Shown here piece by piece: positions 23,860 through 31,851 of a stretch of DNA of 64,000 nucleotides. The position numbers and the translations under genes are program-made. Source of the DNA: Trachythela sp. YZ-2020 (taxonomy: Eukaryota > Cnidaria > Anthozoa > Malacalcyonacea > Clavulariidae). Position 1 is the stretch's first letter; each line of letters starts with the position of its first letter. Below the pieces are notes generated by a model. That model saw only the letters and a list, made by a program, of their open reading frames with translations, did no database searches and was not told the origin of the DNA. The stretch lies in contig JADLSH010000076.1 of the NCBI GenBank assembly GCA_016169945.1, positions 997,001 to 1,061,000 on the forward strand. Reading direction: 5' to 3'.

Positions 23860-25400
23860 GATATGCACAATCTGGGTTAATTACACTGTGTTTTAAATGT
23901 AACTATTTCATTATGTAATATTTAAAACACGAGCAGCAGGTTTTATCATATATAAAACACAAGACGTATAATCACAGACGTAGTAGAGTGTTTTAGATGT
24001 GATATGATATGTACTGAGTATTTTAAATAGCTTCAAAACGAATCGGTTTCTTCAGCACATTGGCGAAGTAATTTCGAAAATAAACACTATCTGAGCTGAG
24101 GAAATCAAAGTTAAACTTATGCAAATCAGGAGAAATCTTTATCAGATATAAAACACTCATTAATTAAACATGGCGTTCTTTCTAATTTTCTTCATGATTT
24201 ATTAATTAGTTTTTGAAGTTTGTTTAACCTTGCACAGTTGTGGAGAAAAAAGTCAATAATTCAATTGGTCTGTATGTACTAGAATACAAATATATGCACA
24301 TTCAAAATCTCATTTAAATTGTTGTTCATTGGTTCTTCAATGTTGATTCATTGTTGATTGGTTGTTCGTTGGCTATGAACATTGAAGAGCCAATTAATAA
24401 ACAACCAAATTTTATTTTAAAAAATTTGTCCAGTAACAGGATGCGGGCATAGTTGCAGAAATTTTGTTTGACAAAACACCGTAAACTTTCGTTAATTTAT
24501 CAACATTTAAAGCTGTACTTTGACAAGAAAAGTTACAGACAGGTTAGTAAAATTAATAAACTACGGATATATTTCGTGTGTGTATGGGAAATAGTTCAAA
24601 GACTTACCAACCTTATGTAATTTATACTATACGTCAATTCGCTGCGTTTTTATGTAAATTTGTACGTGGGCTGCCTATGGTAGAGATGGTTTAATACTAT
24701 TCATGCCCTTAGTTTTATCAGAAATGAATAACATTTAGCCATGAGCAAGTTACAATTGCATTTTGACCACTATCCTGGGGGACACAATTTGTTTCCCAAG
24801 ATGGCAACCAAAAACAAAATGCATTTTGATATTGAAATACAATAATAAGTTCTACTAAAACTTGGCATGCACAATATCATACAATCTATTCATCTGTCTT
24901 TTGTGTTTTGATTGTAAATATTGTCTTTAAAGGATATTTTGGACATGTTGACTAAAATTAAGATGATTAAATAGCAATAATGTCCAGCATTCCACTAGCT
25001 ACCACTAATGTACCAAGGTGACAGGGTTCGAATTAACGATGTGCAATTTACACATCATTTTGGCCAAAATTATGCACAGTAGCCCAGGCTCTGTGTGGGT
25101 ATTTATTTATTTTATTATATGGAAACTGGAAAAAGAGGACAACCTTTTTAGGCAACCCATTCAAACCGGAAATTTTTCGAGCGGACCAACCAGAAACTGG
25201 TGTTCCATTTACTTTTCATCTAGAATTACCGGAATTTCCATGTAAATGGTAAACAACCATAGCAACCTACAGTATTTAGTTAGTTTCACGAGTTACCACA
25301 AGGCAATTTTTGGGGATACTAGCCAATGGGGATGCAGAATCGGCTTGCGGGGAAGGTATGGTAATTGCCCTCAAAAACCTGGTCACACTAGTACTAAATT
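23860..25400 (-). other. Intron 1 of the HECT gene
   Basis: AT-rich, bounded by a GTACAG donor at 25,414 and a TTGTAG acceptor at 23,852. A small inverted motif at about 24,330-24,400 pairs TTGTTCATTGGTTCTTCAAT with nearby complement. No coding sequence is recognised. Confidence 0.55.
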
Positions 25401-25971
25401 GGAAACTACTGTACCTTGACAGTCTCATCCTTCTTCCCTTTCTTTGTTGACATAAAACGATCAATCTTTTTTCTCTTTTGTATATCGAAGAACGACACAT
25501 CTTCATCATCACACTTCCTTTGCATATAATCTTTAAAACTTAGTGGTTTGTTATCATTTAAACCATTTGCATGGCTTGAAGACCCAGTGGATGGTTGATT
25601 ATTATTAATAGAAGACGTATTTGTTTCAGACCTTCGACAATCTGCCCCACATATTTCGCAAAAATTAGTATTTCCATTCCGCGAACTACCACATGTTGGA
25701 CAGAACATCTAAAACGATATAAACACCATATTTCATTATAAAATGTATTCAAATTTTAAATGACACTATACGCTTCGGCACATGAAGCAGTTACTTACCG
25801 TTATATTCAATTATTCTCCTCTTTATTAATTTAATAGTATTGTTTTCGTCTGATCCACGCTTGCCACTCAGTCATGTGCCTCTTGTTTACAAGCTTTCTT
25901 CCTGAGGCCAGACGGCCAGCTGAGCAGACTGCCTGAGCCCGCTTTACCTGTGGTCTGCGGTTTCGCATTTT

Positions 25972-26330
25972 GAATTTGCGTTCGTGTATTTGGTTTTGCG
26001 TTCGTGTATTTGAATTTGCGTTCGTGTATTTCGATTTGCGTTCGTGTATTTGGATTTGCGTTCGTGTATTTGGTTTTGCGTTCGTGTATTGGTTTTGCGT
26101 TCGTGTATTTGGTTTTGCGTTCGTGTATTTGGTTTTGCGTTCATGTATTTGATTTTGCATTTGTGTATTTGGTTTTGCGTTCGTGTATTTGAATTTGCGT
26201 TTGTGTATTTCAATTTGCGTTCGTGTATTTGGTTTTGCGTTCATGTATTTGATTTTGCATTTGTGTATTTGGTTTTGCGTTTGTGTATTTCAATTTGCGT
26301 TTGTGTATTCGGTTTTGTGTTTGTGTATTG
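25972..26330. repeat. Right terminal minisatellite, same 20-bp unit inverted
   Basis: About 18 units of the reverse complement (GTTTTGCGTTCGTGTATTTG-like) form the mirror image of the left array, so the element ends in very long, repeat-composed inverted termini. Variant order differs between the ends, indicating independent expansion or gene conversion. Confidence 0.93.
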
Positions 26331-26958
26331 CACCTCTGGGCCACCGTAAGACGCACTACACGGCACGTGTACGAATCTCGCAATCACCTCGCGGCCACGC
26401 ACTTGATAGCGCACATGCATTTGAGATCACAAAAAATCGGGTGTTCCGGGGGGAAAGGTCGCCAATTTAATGTCAATTCAACGTCTTCAGCAAATGTTTC
26501 AAGTTCAATATAAAGACTCTAATTCAGCATAGTTTGTGTAAAATCGTCATAAGATGAAAATTATATTTAAAGAAAAATGTGAAGCCCTGTCTTGAAGCAC
26601 TAAATCACTAAATGTTAATGGAATTTAAAAAGAAACATAAATTGTATCACCCCCCCGGAAAGTTTACACTATGATGTATCTATGCATGTATGATAGCTCG
26701 TGTGAATTTTCGCCCCTCATCACAATACTGCAAAGTTAAAAACTTTGCACTAAAAAGGAATAGCATGGAGACTAATACCATCCTTCAAGCTTGCCTTGTT
26801 CTTACAAATCTCAGTAACGCAATAAAAAGGCATAATGTTTTAATAATTCCACAGCACTACAGCAATACCAAATCTACATATGTATCGATTCACAACCTGT
26901 ACAAGCGCAAAAATATGACAAGAATGCAGAGTATGTGGAACCTGAGAAACTATTCAGG

Positions 26959-27108
26959 CAAAACTCCCTAAAATTGAAATAGAAAAATTTAATGGTTCTC
27001 CGCTCAATTGGCCACGCTTTTGGAGTCAGTTTGCAGAAAACGTAGACAAGCTTTCCATTGCGCACATAATACTAAGAAAATACATTATTTCAGTGATAGA
27101 CTAACTTG
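26959..27108 (+). pseudogene. Gag-like fragment (BEL/Pao DUF1759-type)
   Basis: A short frame reads KLPKIEIEKFNGSPLNWPRF and WSQFAENVDKLSIAHI, the pattern (LPKIxIxKFxGxxLxWxxFWxxF) of the Gag-like domain of BEL/Pao LTR retrotransposons. It breaks soon after. No protease, RT or LTR is seen around it, so only a fragment remains. Confidence 0.6.
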
Positions 27109-27109
27109 T

Positions 27110-27715
27110 GCCGTTCAGCCTCTTCAAACCATGAAGAAGTTGGATTCAATTCAATTTATTCACACTATTTTACATAGGTACATTTTTGGTATAAGTACTA
27201 AATTGGAATTTTACGTCTATTGTATAAAAATATGGAAGTATTTAAGAATGTGCACAGTGGTTAATGGAGTATAAGCTTTCAAGTTACCATCTACGTATGA
27301 ATATATGACTAAGCAATTGAGCTCATCAAACTGAGAAAGTTTCTAATTGAATATAATACAATTTTAGTATTAATATATTTTTTGACTAAAAGAAAAGAAA
27401 GAAAGAAAACAAAAACAGAAGCAGAGATATAGACTTGGAAACAACAAAATATTTTTATCAATCAACGTTTTTAGTCAGAATTTGATAATCTACTAGTCAC
27501 CTAATCACAGTATGATCAACCATGCATACAGCCAGTTTAAATAATGAAATGACATTAATCTTATATTGTCTCCTAAAATCATTTGTTGTTGCTATTGTTT
27601 TCAAGCAAATTTGAATCTCGCAACACTGAAGCTGAGTATTTGAAAGTGAATTTTCCATAATTTGTTCTGATCTCTGGTAGAAAAATTAATATCTAGCTGC
27701 ATTCCTGGTATTATA
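27110..27715. other. No supported gene
   Basis: AT-rich sequence between the Gag-like fragment and the start of recognisable minus-strand LINE sequence. Only short featureless ORFs. Confidence 0.45.
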
Positions 27716-27719
27716 ACTG

Positions 27720-29402
27720 TGCACATTTGTCACTGGTAATAGGAAATCATGAAATATTGAAGGAATAGTATTGGGTGGATAAACAATTTATCTGTTATCC
27801 AATTTTTTATTTAACAATATTCCGAGTAGTTGGTTTTATCGTGAAACAGATTCAATAGCATTACAATATTTGAGTATACTTTGAAATTCATTATTCATCA
27901 CCATTTAAATTTCTTTAAGATTTTTACTAGTATAAAATATATTAGCATCATCAGCAAATAATCGAAAGGAAAGTTTTGTTGATGAATTCGGCTAATCGTT
28001 CATGTATAATAAAAATGGGCCTAAAGTGGATACTTGGGGAATACTGCATACAATATTCTCAGGTTTTCATTTTATATTTCCAATTTTCACGTATTGTAGT
28101 TTATTGTGTAAATAGCTTCGAAACCAGTCTTGAGCTATTCCATGGACATCATATTTATTCAATTTATTAAGCAGTATGTTGTCATTAACTGTATCAAATG
28201 CTTTCGATAAATTTCGGAGGTTTTTAAGTTGTCACTTATCTCTAAAATGGCTAATTCCGTAGAATAGCCCTTTCTGAAACCGAACTTATGTTTAAATGAA
28301 ACACTGTTTCTTTCCAAAAACGAATTTAATTGATCTGAAATAATATTTTCAAGTATTTTACTAAAAGGTGACAATATTGCTATAAGTCTATAATTAGCAG
28401 CATCAGTGGTTATGTCACTCTTAAATACAGGATAACTCTTGAAACTTTCAATATGTCAGGAACAATACCATGAATAATAGATTGATAATAGCAGATAAAT
28501 AAAAATCATAGTATCATAGGCATACAGGCTTCGAAATTTTGGGGGACAAACGGCAGTCCGCCCGACGAGCGCCAAAGGCTCAAGAAGTCCTAGGGAGGTT
28601 GGGGCATGTTCCCCCGGGAAATTTTGAAAAGTAGGGTCTCTAAAATGCACCATTTCCTGCATTTTGGGGTGAGGTTTTGTGCATGGAGCAGGTGAGGAAT
28701 GAAGAGAAAATATTAGTTTCATCGTTTGTTGGAAAGACCAAATTGATTTCAAGTAAACAGGAACATTGCGTAACTCTTAAGTACAAATGGCCTGACTAAT
28801 TAATATTTCTAACTAAACACTGGGCGGATGCCGCCCCCCAGCACCCCGCCTTGTACGCCTATGAGCATTTTATATATTTAAGTGGATCGATATCACATGT
28901 ATGATCAATTTGGACCCACATTAATAAAATGATAATTGAATTGTTCAGCTATATCGGTTGGTTCTGTGTAGGTATTATTGTTTTGTATGAGTCTAGATAG
29001 ACAGTTAAACTGACCTTTTGTTTTTCTTTTAATTATTGTATCAATAAGTTCCATGTTTCCTTGAAATTATTCTTATAGAGTTCAAAGCTTTTATTATAAT
29101 AATCCTTTTGCGGTATTTTATATATGATTCAGTAAATTAGAATATTTTTTATATTTTTGTACCTTTACAGGGTCATGACCTAACTTGTAACGATTTCCAA
29201 ACATTCCAGTCAGGAGTAAACCCTTTGATATCCAAGGATTAGTCAATTGTTTCATCTTGGATGCAGAAGCTTTCCTTAATGGTGCATGTTTATTTATAAC
29301 TTCAGTCACTTTTTTAATACAATTTGTAGTCAATTCATAAAGATCATGTGTATTATTTAGTTTATTTTGCCAAACAATCGAGTTCATATCAGCTAGATAC
29401 AA
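27720..29402 (-). pseudogene. LINE linker and reverse transcriptase remnant
   Basis: Reading the minus strand from 29,402: NKHAPLRKASASKMKQLTNP and the YKLGHDPVKVQKYKKYSNLL linker, then FELYKNNFKETW (about 29,080), a NYHFINVGPNL-like piece (about 28,910), then after a MITE interruption LSPFSKILENIISDQLNSFL and FKHKFGFRKGYSTELAILEI (28,374-28,240), and finally FRLFADDANIFYTSKNLKEI (motif C, about 27,980-27,925). The segment between motif 3 and motif C (first catalytic Asp and GVPQGS) is deleted. Several stops and frameshifts. The family differs from the two LINEs at the left end. Confidence 0.78.
28515..28863. mobile_element. G-rich MITE inside the LINE remnant
   Basis: Left end CATAGGCATACAGGC, right end reverse-complementing to CATAGGCGTACAAGGC, about 350 bp. 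Interior GGGCATGTTCCCCCGGGAAA and TAAAATGCACCATTTCCTGC resemble the hAT MITEs at 23.3 kb and 36.7 kb. It splits the LINE between its linker and RT. No clear target duplication found. Confidence 0.6.
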
Positions 29403-29404
29403 CC

Positions 29405-29635
29405 CTTACGAAAAAATCCTATAGGAATTCCTATAGGATTTCCTATGGGAATTCCTATTAGATTTTGGGCCAATTTCCTATAGGAATTCCTATATATATA
29501 TTCCAATAATAATTTTCCTATAGGATCCTCTTGGATCCTATAGGAATTCCTATAGGGAATTGGCCCAAAATAGAATAGGAATGCTATTAGTTTTCCTATA
29601 GGAAGTCCTATAGCACAGAATAGACATGGGCAGAA
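29405..29635. repeat. Cluster of TCCTATAGGA palindromes in a MITE-like inverted repeat
   Basis: At least eight occurrences of TCCTATAGGA or a one-base variant, many fused as CCTATAGGAATTCCTATAGG. A larger inverted pair, TTTTGGGCCAATTTCCTATA (about 29,464) against its complement near 29,560-29,580, encloses the centre. The downstream CAGAATAGACATGG junction is shared in inverted orientation with 47,285-47,300. Confidence 0.75.
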
Positions 29636-29639
29636 AGTC

Positions 29640-30262
29640 CACTCTCGTTCCGACCTTTGAAGTTTTTGTGCCAGCACATGTTACTTCCGGCGTCTTGGCC
29701 GCCATGTTTGAAACTCTGGTCCAAAACATTATAAACTAATATGGCGAAACTTGTATTTCATAAATTTAAATGAGTATATCGTCGTTATTTTATGGTGGAT
29801 GTCAGTGAAATTTTCAGGACGTACTAAAGAAAGGTAGATTATTCATTTTATTTTAATTAAAGCGTATTTAATGATGCTAAAATTGTCATTTTAAACGCAT
29901 TGCTATGTGCTGTTTTGTGACGCGAAAAGGCCGAAAGTCACCGGACGGATATACATGTTATTTTTCTGAGTGTTGCTTGAATTGCAACTATTATTAGACT
30001 TATTCACCAGAACTGGCTTATAATTTTTCACTTTGATTGCTGGATAACAGTATAAAGATATTTGTTCACATCTATCAAGCAAGTTACAGTTCATGACCCA
30101 AAATTGCAACACACTAATCTCATGTACATTTACACAGTGTAGCACCATCTTAATGACTTCACCTGTTTTCATTTACCATCAGCATCATTAGGTTTACCAT
30201 CTTAGAGATAAGAATATTGAAGGAGCTAGACTAAGCTCCAAAATATTACACATTCAAACTGT
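29640..30262. other. Non-coding stretch
   Basis: 29,600-29,720 is shared in inverted orientation with 47,180-47,340. 30,115-30,200 is a diverged direct copy of 30,355-30,440, suggesting SINE tail duplication. No gene. Confidence 0.5.
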
Positions 30263-30440
30263 GTTGGCTGCATAGCTCAGTCTGGAATGCATTGGTCTTG
30301 TAAACTAGAGGTTGTGGGTTGCATTCTCACTGTGGTCAAGTTGATTTTTCAGCTTGCCCAGTGTAGATTTACTCAGTGTAGCAACATCTTAGTTAGTAAT
30401 TCACCTGTGTATGATTACCATCAACATTAGATTTAACCCA
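30263..30440 (+). mobile_element. tRNA-derived SINE
   Basis: The head GCATAGCTCAGTCTGGAATG looks like a pol III A box within a tRNA-like D arm, and GGTTGTGGGTTGCATTC like a degenerate B box. The cloverleaf is imperfect and is followed by a non-tRNA body. It is transcribed, if at all, from the internal promoter. Confidence 0.6.
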
Positions 30441-30544
30441 AGTTTTGTACCTTACAGTTCAGTTCTTCTGTACTCTGGTGTAAAAGATATTAAGCAATAT
30501 AGCTTGTAGAAGTTGCTGTTAAGTAAACTGTTTGGTGACTTCCC

Positions 30545-30640
30545 ACTAGTCCGAAGGTTCACTAGTCCGAAGGTTCAATAGTCCGAAGGTTCACTACTCC
30601 GAAGGTTCACTACTCCGAAGGTTCACTACTCCGAAATATG
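30545..30640. repeat. Terminal 16-bp minisatellite of MULE copy A
   Basis: Six units of CACTAGTCCGAAGGTT or CACTACTCCGAAGGTT. The same unit (inverted) forms the terminus at 40,187-40,326 (about nine units) and 54,726-54,770 (three units), so copy number varies between elements. Confidence 0.9.
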
Positions 30641-30664
30641 TGCGTTCTGAATCGCAATTACGTG

Positions 30665-30840
30665 TCCTACTGCCAGTACTGGGTAGGTTCAGGGGCGTAA
30701 ATAGTGGGGGGGTGTGGGGGGGTGTGACACCCCCCAATGTGTAGAAATGGCTAATTTACCAAATTCGTCGGGCAAAAATGAGGCCCAAGAATGTTGTTGA
30801 GAACTACTTTATGTAGCTTTACATAAATGACAAAATTGCT
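30665..30840. mobile_element. hAT-like terminus fragment
   Basis: CAGGGGCGTAAATAGTGGGG followed by a GTGTGACACCCCCCAATG block closely resembles the left end of the complete hAT at 42,574. It replaces sequence present in copy B between GGGTAGG and the TTTATGTAGCTTTAC block, so it marks an insertion or rearrangement in copy A. Confidence 0.6.
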
Positions 30841-30856
30841 TTGCTAGTATTAGCTT

Positions 30857-30911
30857 GCGGGCAGACTCAACCTGAATTTATTACTAATAAATTCAGGTTG
30901 AGTCTGCCCGC
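30857..30911. repeat. 55-bp perfect palindrome conserved between MULE copies
   Basis: Arms 30,857-30,883 and 30,885-30,911 are exact reverse complements around one base. The identical palindrome lies at 54,384-54,438. The sequence outside it (GCTAGTATTAG against CTAGCATAG) continues imperfectly. Confidence 0.92.
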
Positions 30912-31166
30912 TGGCTATGCTAGTATAAGAATTGTTCAAAGGATATTTCTATTTTTAGTAGCTATATGTAGAACATTAGACATTATTATATGCACAAGCT
31001 CTGGATATGAGGTATTCTGCAATCTGATTGGTTCTCTACTAGCAGGATATTAGCTCTTATAATATAGCCAACCACAATGCTGCAATCTGATTGGTTGTCT
31101 ACTAGCAGGATATTTTGTGATATCCTACTAGTAGAGCAATATCCTACTAGTAGGGAAAAAAACAAA

Positions 31167-31278
31167 ATGGCTTCCAGATTTGTAAGCATGAATGATGAAG
31201 AAATTGGAGTTTTGCTTCAAAATAGCACGCCTAAGAACACAAAAAAGGCAACAAAATTTGGAATGAAGGTTTTTGACG
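31167..31278 (+). pseudogene. N-terminal exon of a Crypton/ZMYM-type recombinase-like protein
   Basis: An ATG-initiated exon encodes MASRFVSMNDEEIGVLLQNS followed by TPKNTKKATKFGMKVF, then a GTAAGC donor. The pattern (RFxxxxxEExxxLLxxxxxKNTKKATKxxxxVF) matches the N-terminus of Crypton-derived tyrosine recombinase families (DUF3504-related) abundant in cnidarians and fish. No downstream catalytic exon is found before the MULE gene, so only promoter and first exon are here. It runs opposite to the MULE transposase. Confidence 0.6.
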
Positions 31279-31442
31279 GTAAGCCAAATGTAAATGTGTA
31301 TAAAATTTATACTTAAAAAGAAATTACGAAAAGTAAACATGTATCGCATAAACATGAAAACATATTTTATTTTTCGTTTAATTTTATAGAATGGTTTACC
31401 AGCTCAAGGCTATATTATAAGTGAAATATTATATTCGCTCTC

Positions 31443-31505
31443 GTCGGATATTGGCTGATAGCCAACTCGGCGAAGCGCCTCGTTGGCTATCAGCCAATAT
31501 CCGAC
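31443..31505. repeat. Perfect 24-bp-arm hairpin
   Basis: Arms 31,443-31,466 and 31,482-31,505 pair exactly around a 15-bp loop. It is seen only in copy A; the position in copy B has unrelated sequence. Confidence 0.85.
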
Positions 31506-31851
31506 TCGAGCTCATATAATATTTCTTACATATCCTACTAGTAGAGAAATATATAATTTTTTATATAAGTTTTAAAAGTATATAATTATTAAACAATTAT
31601 CGTATAGAAAAATGCGACGACTATACTAATAAAGGTGCTGTAATACGAGCAACAAAATTGCTGCAATTAGTTGAAGCAAAACTATTAATACTTTTTCCTT
31701 AAATAAAAAATATTTTAAAGCGAAAAAATGTAACAGTAATATTGTTAAATACCAACCTCTATATACACATTACGTAAAATAATACTAGACTCTTAATATT
31801 CAATTATGACGTAATGATACGTTAATTTGATATGAGCTATCACGAATTGCC

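Larger units (their letters stand above)
20509..25708 (-). pseudogene. Zinc-ribbon plus HECT-domain E3 ubiquitin ligase, four exons
   Basis: Exon 1 (25,708-25,415) starts at an ATG and encodes a zinc ribbon (CPTCG, then CEICG) and the basic segment SFKDYMQRKCDDEDVSFFD. Exon 2 (23,851-23,539) contains ELEGKHLRIKRGSLLP and LLYPDMDTVLYLPGTKESFS. Exon 3 (22,406-22,152) is Glu/Pro/Leu-rich with repeated EEPxLALL. Exon 4 (21,602-20,509) is the HECT domain: NDGRVEAGEGTGVLRDVFTE, WKAIGRLLLYGYCREG, QELIQRPRYVANCWSPIL, LGGNVLAFLQFTTGASVILP, and the catalytic-Cys site RPIAHTCGLLLEIP. Splice phases agree at all three junctions (0, 1, 1). Exon 4 has about three one-base frameshifts (near 21,210, 20,670 and 20,595), so this copy is inactive. 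The HECT part resembles G2E3-like proteins that are massively repeated in fish and cnidarian genomes. It would transfer ubiquitin from an E2 to unknown substrates. Confidence 0.83.
17796..26348. mobile_element. 8.55-kb two-gene DNA transposon, IS3EU-like
   Basis: Left end TACGGTGGCCCAGAGGTGCA and right end its exact reverse complement, continuing for about 45 bp before passing into minisatellites. Directly outside both ends is AGACGC (17,790-17,795 and 26,349-26,354), a candidate 6-bp target duplication. The locus without the element is present at about 59,190-59,215 in the inverted repeat-unit copy. Content: integrase on plus (18,339-19,484) and a four-exon zinc-ribbon/HECT gene on minus (25,708-20,509), transcribed convergently toward 19.5-20.5 kb. 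RVE-like integrase, TAY termini and 6-bp duplication agree with my recollection of the IS3EU superfamily. The element itself has been hit by a hAT MITE (22,571-23,474). Confidence 0.82.
15709..26755 (-). repeat. Repeat unit copy 1 (interrupted), inverted relative to 58,795-61,385
   Basis: Segments 15,709-16,568, 17,111-17,790 and about 26,356-26,755 match 61,385 down to 58,795 in reverse order with high similarity by eye. Two insertions distinguish this copy: 16,569-17,110 and the 8.55-kb transposon at 17,796-26,348. The other copy instead has its own insertion at 60,486-61,124. The unit encodes no protein I can recognise. Confidence 0.85.

Noticed and set aside
17796..26348. Polinton/Maverick element
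   Set aside because: A 6-bp duplication and RVE-type integrase would fit, but there is no DNA polymerase B, protease, ATPase or capsid gene and the element is too short.
25831..26513. Overlapping repetitive ORFs at the right minisatellite
   Set aside because: Same artefact as the left array.
30263..30335. Possible functional tRNA gene
   Set aside because: A and B boxes are present but the cloverleaf is imperfect and the body continues as repetitive sequence, so SINE is the better call.
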